DNA of 64,000 nt from Planctomycetota bacterium (lineage in GTDB: Bacteria > Planctomycetota > Phycisphaerae > UBA1845 > PWPN01). Of the stretch, positions 8,766-18,405 are shown in pieces. The position numbers were made by a program, and so were the translations under genes. Each line of letters begins with the position of its first letter. Position 1 is the first letter of the stretch. The stretch lies in assembly GCA_022711465.1 (NCBI GenBank), contig JAKLEZ010000023.1, forward strand, positions 1 through 64,000, read 5' to 3'. Under the pieces are notes generated by a model. That model worked only from the letters and a program-made list of their open reading frames with translations. It was not told the DNA's origin and made no database searches.

Positions 8766-10052
8766 TTAATTCTCGCCTTGCTGATCTGGCAAATTCCTGC
8801 TCGTATCCGGCGCCCACCAGATGACGATCATGCCCAGGGCGTAGATCAGCCCCGTGGCAGCCCCAACCTTCGAGAAATCGCCGCTGAAGCCAGCCACCAG
8901 CGTTCCGGCCATGAAGACACCAAACGCGGTGGCGAAGCGCCCGACGTTGTACGTGATGCCACTGCCGGTGGCGCGGACGGACGTTGGGAACAGCTCGGGC
9001 AGGTAGAGCGGCAGCCAGCCGAAAAACAGCGTCGCGATGAGCCCCTGCACAAAGACCGTCGGCAGGAATGCCGCCTGAAGTGGCCTGGTGAGTGTGAAGA
9101 GGCCGCAGGTCAGCGCCGTCGAGCCGAGGCTGATCAGGAAGTATGACGCCCGCCGGCCCAGCAGAGACGCAAGCTGCGCTCCGAAGAAGCTTCCAAGTGC
9201 GGCCCCCAGCGCCCAGTAACCCTGGGTGACCGCTTTGTAGTCCGGCTGGGCCGCGCCGCCGACCGCGTCGGCCCAGGGGATCATCCACTTGCTGGCGGCC
9301 CAGGCTCCGATCATGGGGATCGAGCCGAGCAGGATGCCGATCACCGTGATTCGAAGCAGCGGCGGCGTGACGAGCTGTCGGAGCGGAGTTCGCGTCGTTT
9401 TCTTCACGCCGCGCGATGCCAGCCACTGTGGCGACTCCGGCACGAACCACAGTGCCGCCACGCCCAGCAGGCCCGGCACTGCACTGATGCCGAACAACCA
9501 TCGCCAGGAGTCCGGGGTGATGTGCCAGAGCCGGCCGAGCTGCGAGAGTATCAGGATGCCGACGTTGATGCCCGCGCCGACGATGCCGGCCACCACCGGG
9601 CGGGACATCCTCGGCCACGACTCGTAGACCAGCGCCACGCCGTTGGGCCACATGCCCCCGATGCCCAGGCCTACGAGAAATCGCAGCACCAGCATCTGCT
9701 CCAGGCTCGTCACGAAGAAACCCGCGCCGGCGAAAATCGAGTAGAACAGGATGCTCACGCCCATCGTCCGCGTGCGGCCGATGCGGTCGCCGAGCTGTCC
9801 GAACCAGATGCCTCCGCACGCCGCGCCCAGCATCATGCTCGCGGTCAGCCGGGCGAACCATTCTCCGCCCAGAACATCGGTATATCTGTCTCCCAGCAGC
9901 CCCTTGGTGACGGACACAGACGCGATCGGCATCAATCCCAGCTCAAAGCCGTCGAACAAGAGGCCGCCGAAAGCAGCCAAGAGCACGACGATGCGGGCAG
10001 GCCGGGCAAGCGGCTGGAAAGATGGCGCGGTGCTGCCGAGGGACTCTGTCAC
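8766..10052 (-). CDS. MFS transporter (metabolite:H+ symporter type)
   Basis: 428 residues with about 12 hydrophobic helices. The conserved A-motif between helices 2 and 3 is visible as GQLGDRIGRTRTM, and RFLVGLGIGGMWPNG and VPESPQWLASRG are typical of the sugar/aromatic-acid symporter group. It starts with GTG at 10052 inside the stop of the DUF6807 gene (GTGA overlap). It is the fourth gene of an operon with two dehydrogenases and a DUF6807 protein, so it likely imports the substrate they process. Substrate unknown. Confidence 0.85.
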   Translation of the reverse strand: MTESLGSTAPSFQPLARPARIVVLLAAFGGLLFDGFELGLMPIASVSVTKGLLGDRYTDVLGGEWFARLTASMMLGAACGGIWFGQLGDRIGRTRTMGVSILFYSIFAGAGFFVTSLEQMLVLRFLVGLGIGGMWPNGVALVYESWPRMSRPVVAGIVGAGINVGILILSQLGRLWHITPDSWRWLFGISAVPGLLGVAALWFVPESPQWLASRGVKKTTRTPLRQLVTPPLLRITVIGILLGSIPMIGAWAASKWMIPWADAVGGAAQPDYKAVTQGYWALGAALGSFFGAQLASLLGRRASYFLISLGSTALTCGLFTLTRPLQAAFLPTVFVQGLIATLFFGWLPLYLPELFPTSVRATGSGITYNVGRFATAFGVFMAGTLVAGFSGDFSKVGAATGLIYALGMIVIWWAPDTSRNLPDQQGEN

Positions 10053-11008
10053 CTGATTCGCTCCAGCAAGGTGCAGAACAACTTGAACTCACTGGCAGGA
10101 TCGAGCGTGTTGCTCTCGGGCGACTCGTGGACCAGCACGCCGTATCGCAACCGCAGGCTTTCACCGGGCTTCACGACAACTTTGCTTTCTTCGCCGGCCT
10201 TGAAGCATTTGCGCCCGAACGGATTGGCGGCGACGAAGCCGTAATCGCGGGCATGATAGCGGCTTGGCTGGAAGTTGGCCGGATCGCACATGACCGTCAG
10301 GCCCACGCGATGTCCATCGATCACACCGCTGTAATCGCACCAGTCGGCCGGCTGTCCCCAGATCTGCGCCTCGTTGCGACGGCCTTTGGCGTCGAGCATT
10401 ATCCCGCCGGATTTGACCGTGATGAGTGTCGCCACGCGAAGCCCCAGACCCATCTCCTCCTGATCGCCGAACCAGAACTCCTTGTCCGACGTGAACGTCG
10501 AGTCCCACAGCAGCAGGTAGCCGCACGGCCGGACCACGACCCCATACCGCACCGTCTCGCGGCAGAGCGTGCCGCCATTGTCGCCGGCGGTCAGGTAGCG
10601 ATTCCGTACGGCGAACGAGCCCCGGCCGCGACCGCCCGCCGGCTTCTGTTCGAATCCATCGTGAACCACGCGGGCCTTGTTGCGCCAGAAGTCTGAGCCG
10701 CCCAGATCGCCGAAGGCCATCCAGATGCCGGGGTGCAGCTCATCATGGTCGGTCGCATCCACGTCTGCGACCGGCGGGTGGTTGCGGGTGACCTGGATGC
10801 CGCCGATGGTTCGCACGTGGGCAAAGTACGGCCGCGGGATCTGCGGATCGGCGTAGCGATAGGTCGCGACCGGCTTGCCGTCGGCCAGAATGTCGATCCG
10901 GCCGGACTGCTCCTGGAAGCTCACGACGGGCGGACTCGAAGCCCCACAGTTGGCAACCGAACCGACCAGAAGAACGGGCACGATCAGGTGTTTCAGAATG
11001 TCCTTCAT
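10049..11008 (-). CDS. DUF6807 (PmoA-like) family exported protein
   Basis: 319 residues. N-terminal signal (LKHLIVPVLLVGSVANCGAS), possibly a lipoprotein although VANC is not a canonical lipobox. The body matches the DUF6807/PmoA family: RYADPQIPRPYFAHVRTIGG, TRNHPPVADVDATDH, HPGIWMAFGDLGGSDFWRN and NFQPSRYHARDYGF. Family members are common in planctomycete carbohydrate-degradation clusters, and their reaction is not established. The gene lies 49 bp after the Gfo/Idh/MocA gene and overlaps the MFS start by 4 bp. Confidence 0.82.
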   Translation of the reverse strand: MKDILKHLIVPVLLVGSVANCGASSPPVVSFQEQSGRIDILADGKPVATYRYADPQIPRPYFAHVRTIGGIQVTRNHPPVADVDATDHDELHPGIWMAFGDLGGSDFWRNKARVVHDGFEQKPAGGRGRGSFAVRNRYLTAGDNGGTLCRETVRYGVVVRPCGYLLLWDSTFTSDKEFWFGDQEEMGLGLRVATLITVKSGGIMLDAKGRRNEAQIWGQPADWCDYSGVIDGHRVGLTVMCDPANFQPSRYHARDYGFVAANPFGRKCFKAGEESKVVVKPGESLRLRYGVLVHESPESNTLDPASEFKLFCTLLERIR

Positions 11009-11057
11009 CCGGATGTCTTCCCTGCTGCTGGTTACGCTTCGTGTTCATGGCCAGCAG

Positions 11058-12371
11058 TCATGATGTCGGCACGGCCCAGTGCCCGCCGGCGCGATACTTC
11101 CGCGAAAGCATTGCGTTCGCGTCGTCGTCGCCGATGCATCGCTCGGTGGCCGGGTCGAAGCGCAGCCTACGGCCCAGGCGGGCGCCGATATTGGCAAGGT
11201 GTATGAGAACGCCCGTCTGGTGTGCATCCTGCACGTCCGAGTTCGGCCGGGCGCCCGAACGGATGCAGTCCATCCAGTTCTGCTGGTGCACATCGCACGA
11301 GTTACCCTGGCCCCAGTTGATCTTGACGTCGAGCGGCTTGTTGCCCGGCCCCACGACCTTGAACCCGCCGTGCTTGCTGAAGAACAGGGTCCCCTTCGTG
11401 CCATAGAACTCCGCGCCGTTCTCCGCATCGTACGGCTGGGCCGGCGACCAGAGGCGCTGCTCGAAAACCAGCATCCGCCTGCCGCCCACCTTGCCGTCGC
11501 CCGGGTATTCGAAGACCACCTGCATGGTGTCGGGGAACTGCTGGTCATCTTCGAAAAAGAGCTTGTCGCCCACAGAAGTCACACGGCTGGGGTGCGTGTC
11601 GACCTCCAGAGCCCACCGGGCGTAGTCCACCTCGTGCGTGCCGTCGTTGCCCATGTCGCCGGTTCCGAAGTTGTACCACCAGTGCCAGCTATAGTGGTGG
11701 CAGTTCTTCCGGAAAGGAACCACCTCCGCGGGGCCGACCCACAAGTCGTAATCGAAGCCCGCCGGCGGCGTTGTGGGCAATTCGTGGCCGATGTTCTGGC
11801 GCCGCTGCACGTTCCACGCTTTCGCTGCCAATACATCGCCGATGATGCCCTCCCGCAGCATCTGCATGGCCTCGATCGCGCCGCGGTTTGAGTGTGACTG
11901 CGTGCCGTGCTGGAACACTCGCTTGTATCGCTTCACCGCCTCAACGAGCAACTGGCCCTCGCGCACATTATGGGAACAAGGCTTTTCGACGTAGACGTGT
12001 TTGCCGGCCTCCATCGCCAGTAGCGCCGTCGGCGTGTGCCAGTGGTCGGGCGTCGCGATGATCACCCCGTCCACCGCACGGTCGTCCAGGATCGCGCGCA
12101 GGTCTTTGATCGCCTTGGGGCCGCCGGTCGCCTTGGCCGTTTCCTGTACGCGGCTGTCGTCCGGGTCGCAGACATAGGCCAGCGTCACCCCGGGCATACG
12201 GGCGACGCTTCTGGCGTGGCGGCCGCCCTGGTTGCCGCAACCGATGACGCCGATGACGAGCCGATCGTTGGCCCCCGCGGCCCGGGCGACCGACGACGCC
12301 TTGGACAGTGCTGTTCCCGCCATGCCTGTTGCCGCGATCTTCAGAAACGTTCGACGGTTAGGTGTGATCAT
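11058..12371 (-). CDS. Gfo/Idh/MocA family oxidoreductase with Tat signal
   Basis: 437 residues. Twin-arginine signal at the N-terminus (NRRTFLKIAATGMAGTALS), so probably exported folded. Rossmann NAD(P)-binding motif VIGVIGCGNQGGRHA, then TPDHWHTPTALLAMEAGKHV and the EKP signature (YVEKPCSHNVREG). C-terminal substrate domain contains WWYNFGTGDMGNDGTHEVDY. Likely a sugar or cyclitol dehydrogenase. The start is 6 bp from the stop of the upstream dehydrogenase gene, consistent with one operon. Confidence 0.88.
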   Translation of the reverse strand: MITPNRRTFLKIAATGMAGTALSKASSVARAAGANDRLVIGVIGCGNQGGRHARSVARMPGVTLAYVCDPDDSRVQETAKATGGPKAIKDLRAILDDRAVDGVIIATPDHWHTPTALLAMEAGKHVYVEKPCSHNVREGQLLVEAVKRYKRVFQHGTQSHSNRGAIEAMQMLREGIIGDVLAAKAWNVQRRQNIGHELPTTPPAGFDYDLWVGPAEVVPFRKNCHHYSWHWWYNFGTGDMGNDGTHEVDYARWALEVDTHPSRVTSVGDKLFFEDDQQFPDTMQVVFEYPGDGKVGGRRMLVFEQRLWSPAQPYDAENGAEFYGTKGTLFFSKHGGFKVVGPGNKPLDVKINWGQGNSCDVHQQNWMDCIRSGARPNSDVQDAHQTGVLIHLANIGARLGRRLRFDPATERCIGDDDANAMLSRKYRAGGHWAVPTS

Positions 12372-12377
12372 GGCCGT

Positions 12378-13298
12378 TCACTTGCTCCGATGAGTATGAG
12401 AAGCCGTTTTTGACGTGGATGCCGCCGGCAGTGGCTGCTCTGCACTTACCCTGTGAAAGGCGCGGATGATGGCGCTGTTGTCTGCATCGCCGTAGCCCGC
12501 GCGCTCCGCCGCTTCAAGTAATTGCCGATGGGCATCCGTCAGCGGTAATGGTTGACCGGCGGACGCGGCCGCGTCGAGGATCAGCCGGATGTCCTTCAGG
12601 TGCTGCGACAGCCGCGCCTGGACGGTGAAGTCGCCGTCCAGCATCTTACGGCCCTTGGTATCCATGATCCGCGAGTAGGCCATGGTGCCCATGAGCACTT
12701 CCAGGGCACGCTCCGCATCGACTCCGATCGCCTTCGCGAAGACCAGCCCCTCGGCCAAAGCCGCCCGGTTCAGGCCGAGGACCAGGTTGGAGATTAGCTT
12801 CATCTTGGCCCCGCTGCCCCAGGGACCGGCGTAAAACGCCCTCTGCACCAAGCACTCGAACAGATCTCTGCAGGCGTCGTATGTCGCACGCGGACCACCC
12901 ACGATGGCCGTGGTCTCTCCGCGCCGCGCCTGCTCGCTGGAGCCGGAGATCGGTGCATCGAGGTACCGGACGCCTCGCTGTCCAAGCCGCGCCCCCAGAC
13001 GGGCAGTCTGCTCGGGCTCGCCGGTCGTCGTGTCAATAAGAACCTGGCCGGGTCGGAGACTGCCGTTCATTTCGCCGAGGACCTCCTCGACGGTGTCAGT
13101 GGTGTACAGGCTGATGATCACCCGGTCGCATACAGCCGGCGGCTGGTCCGCCCAGCGAGCGCCGCGGGCGATCAGAGGATCGGCCTTCCTCCGCGTGCGA
13201 TTCCAGACATGCACGGCGTAGCCGGCATCCAACAGACGCTCCGTCATGGCCGTGCCCATGAGGCCCAAACCGATCATCGCCACAGGTTCACATTGCAT
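12378..13298 (-). CDS. beta-hydroxyacid dehydrogenase (3-hydroxyisobutyrate dehydrogenase family)
   Basis: 306 residues, cytoplasmic. N-terminal dinucleotide motif MIGLGLMGTAMTERLLDAGY, the substrate loop YLDAPISGSSEQARRGET (DAPVSGG-type) and the catalytic-lysine helix SGAKMKLISNLVLGLNRA with the KxxxN spacing. Reduces or oxidises a beta-hydroxy acid (tartronate semialdehyde or 3-hydroxyisobutyrate type) with NAD(P). First gene of the minus-strand operon. It reads towards 8.7 kb and probably starts the transcript from the 13.3-13.7 kb gap. Confidence 0.86.
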   Translation of the reverse strand: MQCEPVAMIGLGLMGTAMTERLLDAGYAVHVWNRTRRKADPLIARGARWADQPPAVCDRVIISLYTTDTVEEVLGEMNGSLRPGQVLIDTTTGEPEQTARLGARLGQRGVRYLDAPISGSSEQARRGETTAIVGGPRATYDACRDLFECLVQRAFYAGPWGSGAKMKLISNLVLGLNRAALAEGLVFAKAIGVDAERALEVLMGTMAYSRIMDTKGRKMLDGDFTVQARLSQHLKDIRLILDAAASAGQPLPLTDAHRQLLEAAERAGYGDADNSAIIRAFHRVSAEQPLPAASTSKTASHTHRSK

Positions 13299-13699
13299 TC
13301 GTCACCATCATCCGGCCACCGCGGCCCCTCCGGGCATTTTTACCGGGCGGGCGGCAGGGTGTCTCTCGCATGCGTGTCATCCCGAGCCACGGCTCCCTTT
13401 TACCTTGAGGAACAGGGAAGTCAACGCTACTGGCGCGACGGGCCTCTCGCAGGCGATCGAGACGGCGGCCCTGCTCATGGCAACCGAATCGGCGCGGCCG
13501 GCCCGACCGCCAACACGTCGAAAGAAAGGCGTTGATCCCGAACCAGTGGCCGTGATCCTCGAAGGCAAGCGGCCGACGCAAGAAAACAGCCTCCGGCTTC
13601 GCTCCCAGCGCCGTCAAGTGCCCGCGCCATCTCCTCTGCCCGGGAACCGTGCAGATGATGGCGACGCAAGCCGCGACCGCCCTCAGCCTCTCGCACGCT
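13299..13699. other. gap without a recognisable gene
   Basis: About 400 bp between the catabolic operon and the 3' end of the LamG/dockerin gene. Reading frames on both strands are open but compositionally driven, and none resembles a known protein. It should hold the promoter of the operon; no clear -35/-10 pair was identified. Confidence 0.4.
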
Positions 13700-16600
13700 T
13701 CATGGATACACGATCGTCGGCAGGCACGCCGGATCGGCGACGAGGCTCGGTCCGCTGAAACACCGCTGGATAGCACCGAAGTCGTCCTGATCGACGTCGC
13801 CGTCCTTGTCGAAATCGGCTTCAGCGCATTGACCTGCGTAGGGAATACGGGGCCCCGAGTCACAGGTTTCGAAGGTCTGCAGGTCATCGATATCGATGCT
13901 GCCGTCGCCGTCGAAGTCGCCGTGGGTGTACTCGATTGCACGATAGTCGTAGAGCTTCTTCACCTCGCTCGCCGCAAGCGTGCGGCTGAGAATACGGAGA
14001 TCGTCGATTGAGGCGGGCGTGTAGTCCGCTCCTTTGTGACCAAGCTCGGCGCCGGCCAGAGCAACCACCGTCCAGAGCGACACGCCGCCATGGGTGGAGT
14101 CCGGGGCGCCGTCGAGGTAGAACTTCCAGATCGGATTCGGGCTTCCGCTGCGCGTGACGGCAATGTGATGCCAAGTCTCATCGGCGCATGTTCCTGTAGA
14201 GGTGATTTCGACCGGTATTCCCCCCGAGTTGTCGAGTCCGAAGGTTCCGTTGCCGTTGAGGCGCAGCTCCAAATTGTTCCCGGCCACATTGCTTATGATC
14301 ACAATGCGCTTGGCGCCAACCGCAGTCCATTTGACCCAGAGAGCCATGGTCATGTCGCCACTGAGGGACGTAGAGAACGAGTCTACCGAGCCGTAATCGT
14401 CTGTCCCGTCGAACGAGAGCGCGTTGCCAATCTTGCCTGACGTCCAGGTCGGGCCATTGACGAGCATCACGGTATTCCCGTTTCCGGTTGCATCGCTCGC
14501 TGAATCTCCCGATGACTCATCCAGCCGCCACCAGCTGACCAGACCGGTTGTGATATCGGCAACGGTGAACGAAGCGCTCTTGACGGCACTCGCCGTCAGC
14601 CCCGTCTTCCAGGCCCTGGCCTTGAGCGTCCCGGGCACCGGGACGGATACCGTGCCGCCGGAGGCCACTGACGGGCTCGATTCCGCCGGGTCGGTGCCGT
14701 CAATCGTGTAACGGATCGTGGCGTCTGCAGTCGAGCAGGTCACGGTCACGTCCACGGGGCTTCCGTCATACCCTCCGCCGTCGGGGTTGAACTCCGGCGT
14801 CGCGACCGCCACCTGCGACGTATAGGTGGCGCTCTTGATGCCACTCGCCGGCAAGCCGGTTTTCCATGCCTTGGCCTTAAGAGTGCCAGGCACCGGCACC
14901 TGCACCGTGCCGCCCGAGACCACCGTCGGGCTCGACTCCGTTGGGTCGGTATCGTCGATCGTGTAGTGGATGGTGGCGCCCGGCGTAGAGCAGGTCACCA
15001 CCACGTTGACGCCGCTGGACCCATACACCCCGCCGTCGGGTTTGAATTCCGGCGTGGCGACCGGAGCAGAGGTGTAGAGTTCATTCACGTCGCTCGCCGA
15101 CAGCGCACGGCGGTAAAGGCGTACATCGTCGAGCTGGCCAAAGTAGAAGCTGCCGTTCAGACCGCTGTTGCGGCAACCCAGCTTCGCTGAGGTGTAGTCG
15201 GGTGCCGTACCGCCCGACGAACCGACAAGGGCGCCATCCACATAGAGTGAGTAGTCCGTGCCCGAGCGGGTGACTACGGCATGGTGCCAGTTGTTGTCGT
15301 TCATTCCGGTGCCGGAACTCACTTCCGACGACGGGCCGCCCTCATTGTCAATGCGGATGGTGCCATTGCTCGGATTCGCCACCAGCTGCAGGCCGGCACT
15401 GGTGGGGCCCCGCTGCAAGGTGATCGCCCTCTGGTTGCTGGGTCCCGGAGGAAACCGCAGCCAGGCCACAAGTGTCAGATCCCCCGATACGGCCGCACTG
15501 CCGGCGTCAACCCAGTCGTCGGAACCGTCGAAACTCAGCGCATAAGGGCCGACCCTCGCGCTGCCGGTCCAGGTCGGGCCGTTCACCAGCGTGCCGTGAT
15601 TGCCAGCCCAGCTGGAATCGGCTGCCGTCGTTCCGGAACCGTCGTCCAGCCTCCACCAGCCGACCAGACCGGCCGTGATGCTGAGGGGCTCATAAAAGGC
15701 GCTCTTCACCGCGCTCGCCGCCAGACCGGTTCTCCAGGCCCTGGCCTTAAGCAGGCTGGGCAGCGGTACCGTCACCGTGGACCCCGAGGCTACCGCCGGG
15801 CTTGACTCGGTCGGGTCAGTGCCGTCCAGCGTGTAGTGGATCACGGCCCCCGCCGTGTCGCAGGTCACCGTCACGTTTACGTTGCTCACCCCTTCATACC
15901 AGCCTCCGTCGGGGCTGAACGCCGGCGTGGCAACCGAAAGCAGTGTGTAGGAGGCGCTCTTGAGCGCACTGAGGGTCAAGCCGGTTTTCCAGGCCTTGGC
16001 TTTGAGCGTGCCCGGTAGCGGCACGGTCACCGTGGACCCCGAGGTCACCATCGGGCTGGATTCCGTCGGGTCGGTGCCGTCCAGCGTGTAGTGGATGGTC
16101 GCATCCGCCGTCACGCAGCTCACGGCCACGGTCACGCTGCTGCCTTCATGCTGTCCGCCGTGGGGGCTGAATTCCGGCGTGGCGACCAGCACGAGGTTGC
16201 GAAGTTCGTTCACGTCGTCGGCGGAAAGCGCGCGATTGTAGAGGCGGAGGTCGTCCATGGTGACCTTTGCGTAATCCGAGTCCTTGTGCCCCAGGATGGG
16301 CCGCCCCACCGCCACAACCGACCAGCCCTCGACACCGCCGAAGACCGAATCAACGCTACCGTCCAGGTAAAACGTCCAGGTGGGATTCGGGCTTCCGCTG
16401 CGTGTCACAGCGATGTGATGCCAGAGATTATCGGCGCACGACCCTGCCGACCACGACTCGGTCGGGATTCCTCCTGCATCCTCAAGCCCGAACTTCCCGT
16501 CCGATCCCCTGAGACGGAGCTCCACATTTCTCCCCCCCTCCTCGGCGATCAGGATCACGATGCGCCCCTCATTCGTCCCGTCAAACTGGACCCAGAGGGC

Positions 16601-16930
16601 GATGGTCATGTCGCCGCCAAGGGATGCGGACAGAGGTGTGTCCATCGAGCCTGCATCGTCCATCCCGTCGAATGAAAGCCCGTTGTTGATCTTACCCGGC
16701 GTCCAGGTCGGGCCATTGGCGAGCGTGATCGTATTCCCGTTGCCGGTTCCATCGCCCGCGACGAGGCCGGACGATTCGTCCAGTGTCCACCAGCCGACCA
16801 GTTGACTCGCGATGTCACCTCTCGCGTCCTGCCCTACGACAAGCAGGAGCGCGGCCGCGCCCGCCGCAACCAGCACTGTTCGCCGCAGCTCCGATTTTAG
16901 GATTGTCATAGCTGAGTTCGTTCCCGACAT
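13700..16930 (-). CDS. large secreted LamG / chitobiase-like / dockerin-like protein
   Basis: 1076 residues. Signal peptide (RRTVLVAAGAAALLLVVG then QDARG). Three LamG/concanavalin-like modules each begin LVGWWTLDESSG-like and carry NLWHHIAVTRSG and DDLRLYNRALSA-type motifs. Between them are four Fn3-associated/chitobiase C-terminal-like repeats (ATIHYTLDGTDPTESSP, VPLPGTLKAKAWKTGL). The last 75 residues hold two dockerin-like loops (DFDGDGSIDIDDLQTFETC, DFDKDGDVDQDDFGAIQRC). GGAGGAGG precedes the start at 16930. Presumably a cell-surface or secreted carbohydrate-binding or adhesive protein; no catalytic module seen. Divergent from the XylR-like regulator. Confidence 0.88.
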   Translation of the reverse strand: MSGTNSAMTILKSELRRTVLVAAGAAALLLVVGQDARGDIASQLVGWWTLDESSGLVAGDGTGNGNTITLANGPTWTPGKINNGLSFDGMDDAGSMDTPLSASLGGDMTIALWVQFDGTNEGRIVILIAEEGGRNVELRLRGSDGKFGLEDAGGIPTESWSAGSCADNLWHHIAVTRSGSPNPTWTFYLDGSVDSVFGGVEGWSVVAVGRPILGHKDSDYAKVTMDDLRLYNRALSADDVNELRNLVLVATPEFSPHGGQHEGSSVTVAVSCVTADATIHYTLDGTDPTESSPMVTSGSTVTVPLPGTLKAKAWKTGLTLSALKSASYTLLSVATPAFSPDGGWYEGVSNVNVTVTCDTAGAVIHYTLDGTDPTESSPAVASGSTVTVPLPSLLKARAWRTGLAASAVKSAFYEPLSITAGLVGWWRLDDGSGTTAADSSWAGNHGTLVNGPTWTGSARVGPYALSFDGSDDWVDAGSAAVSGDLTLVAWLRFPPGPSNQRAITLQRGPTSAGLQLVANPSNGTIRIDNEGGPSSEVSSGTGMNDNNWHHAVVTRSGTDYSLYVDGALVGSSGGTAPDYTSAKLGCRNSGLNGSFYFGQLDDVRLYRRALSASDVNELYTSAPVATPEFKPDGGVYGSSGVNVVVTCSTPGATIHYTIDDTDPTESSPTVVSGGTVQVPVPGTLKAKAWKTGLPASGIKSATYTSQVAVATPEFNPDGGGYDGSPVDVTVTCSTADATIRYTIDGTDPAESSPSVASGGTVSVPVPGTLKARAWKTGLTASAVKSASFTVADITTGLVSWWRLDESSGDSASDATGNGNTVMLVNGPTWTSGKIGNALSFDGTDDYGSVDSFSTSLSGDMTMALWVKWTAVGAKRIVIISNVAGNNLELRLNGNGTFGLDNSGGIPVEITSTGTCADETWHHIAVTRSGSPNPIWKFYLDGAPDSTHGGVSLWTVVALAGAELGHKGADYTPASIDDLRILSRTLAASEVKKLYDYRAIEYTHGDFDGDGSIDIDDLQTFETCDSGPRIPYAGQCAEADFDKDGDVDQDDFGAIQRCFSGPSLVADPACLPTIVYP

Positions 16931-17060
16931 GGACAGTGTCCTCCTCCACGGTTATGAACTGGCATCGTGACGCCAAACGGTTTCAGAGACGCCCCGTTTT
17001 GGCGGTATCGGCTGTACGCAACCTTCAATCTAGGTTTCGGGGAGCATCGTGCAAGGCGGA

Positions 17061-17091
17061 TTTGTTGCACGATCGTCTAGTTTTGTTGCAC
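17061..17091. promoter_or_regulatory. candidate AraC/XylR operator: two 10-bp direct repeats, 21-bp period
   Basis: TTTGTTGCAC occurs at 17061-17070 and 17082-17091, start-to-start 21 bp, exactly two helical turns. It sits 52-82 bp upstream of the regulator start, between the regulator and the divergent LamG gene. AraC-family proteins bind such same-face direct half-sites. A GTGCAA at 17050-17055 also forms an inverted match with the first TTGCAC. Confidence 0.55.
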
Positions 17092-17142
17092 TTTTGCCAA
17101 AAGGGGCTCGGATTATCGCAGATTCTCGATTATCATGCGCAC

Positions 17143-18354
17143 ATGCGTCACGTCGCGATCATGGTCGAGACCTCGCGAGCCTACGGCCGCGGCCTGCTGC
17201 GCGGCATCGCCCGCTACAACCGGCAACGCGGCCGGTGGCATACCTACTTCGAGCCTCACGGGCTGGATGATCCGCCACCGACCTGGCTGAAGGGCTGGAA
17301 CGGCGACGGCGTGATCGCGCGCATCGACAATCGCCGCATGGCCCGCGCGCTGCTCGCGCTGGGCAGGCCCGTCGTAAACCTCAGGGGGACCGTGCCGGGC
17401 CTGCCTTTCCCCTTCCTCGGCGCCAACAATGAGACCGTGGCTCGCCTCGGGGCGGAGCACTTTCTCGAAAAGGGCTTCATGCACTTCGGTTTCTGCGGTT
17501 TCGCACGCGGGTACCATCCGGGATTGGATCGTCGGGGCGAATGCTTCCGGAGACTGATCGAGGCCGCCGGCTATCGGTGCAGCCTCTATCAACAACCCCG
17601 CGGACCCAAGGGTCAACGAAAGCCGGAGAATGAGCAGAGGCGGCTGGCCCGCTGGATCAAGAACCTCCCCAAGCCCGTGGGGATCATGGCGGCCAACGAC
17701 GACCGGGGCCTGGATATCCTCAACGCGTGCCGGCGCATCGGGGTGAAGGTCCCGTACCAGGTGGCCGTCCTCGGCGTGGACAACGACGAGTACATCTGCG
17801 GCCTGTCGATCCCGATGCTCAGCAGTATCGACATCAACAGCGAGGAGACCGGCTACCAGGCCGCCGCCCTCCTCGACCGGATGATGTCCGGCCGAAAGCC
17901 GCCGCTTCGTTTGCCCGAGATCCAGCCCCGGGCGGTGGTCGCCCGGCAGTCCACGGATATCCTGGCCACCGACGACAGACGAGTCATACAGGCCCTGGAT
18001 TTCATCCGGCAGCACGCGCGGGGGCCGATCAGCTCCCGGGATGTGGCCAGATCTGTCGGCGTCTCGCGCGCGACGCTCGGGCCCCGGTTCAAGTCGGTCA
18101 CCCGCCGCACGGTCAACCAGGAGATTCGCCGGGTTAGGCTCGATCTTGCCAAGGACCTGCTTGCGCAGACGGACCTGCCGATCAAGGAGATTGCCGTGGA
18201 GGCCGGCTTCCGGGCCATCCAGTACATGACACGCGTATTTCACGCGGCAACAGGGCAAACCCCCGCCTCGTTCCGTCGCTTGCGGACGGACCGGCGCAGC
18301 GTGGAACTCTCGCCGGAGCCGCCTGCCAACCCGCGACGTCGATCTTCCTGCTGA
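17143..18354 (+). CDS. XylR-like AraC-family transcriptional regulator
   Basis: 403 residues. The N-terminal two-thirds is a LacI/periplasmic-binding-type sugar sensor (MVETSRAYGRGLLRGIARYN, GFCGFARGY, GIMAANDDRGLDILNACRR, VAVLGVDNDEYICGLSIPML). The C-terminal 100 residues hold a double helix-turn-helix AraC domain (ISSRDVARSVGVSRATLGPR, IKEIAVEAGFRAIQYMTRVF). The architecture matches E. coli XylR. ATG 17143 fits the family start; frames open upstream lack homology. Likely senses a pentose or other sugar and controls the LamG protein and/or the catabolic operon, with autoregulation through the direct repeats upstream. Confidence 0.88.
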   Translation: MRHVAIMVETSRAYGRGLLRGIARYNRQRGRWHTYFEPHGLDDPPPTWLKGWNGDGVIARIDNRRMARALLALGRPVVNLRGTVPGLPFPFLGANNETVARLGAEHFLEKGFMHFGFCGFARGYHPGLDRRGECFRRLIEAAGYRCSLYQQPRGPKGQRKPENEQRRLARWIKNLPKPVGIMAANDDRGLDILNACRRIGVKVPYQVAVLGVDNDEYICGLSIPMLSSIDINSEETGYQAAALLDRMMSGRKPPLRLPEIQPRAVVARQSTDILATDDRRVIQALDFIRQHARGPISSRDVARSVGVSRATLGPRFKSVTRRTVNQEIRRVRLDLAKDLLAQTDLPIKEIAVEAGFRAIQYMTRVFHAATGQTPASFRRLRTDRRSVELSPEPPANPRRRSSC

Positions 18355-18405
18355 AGTTGACCTACGCTTACACCGAGACATGGCTCGCCACGCGGAGAGC
18401 AGCAG

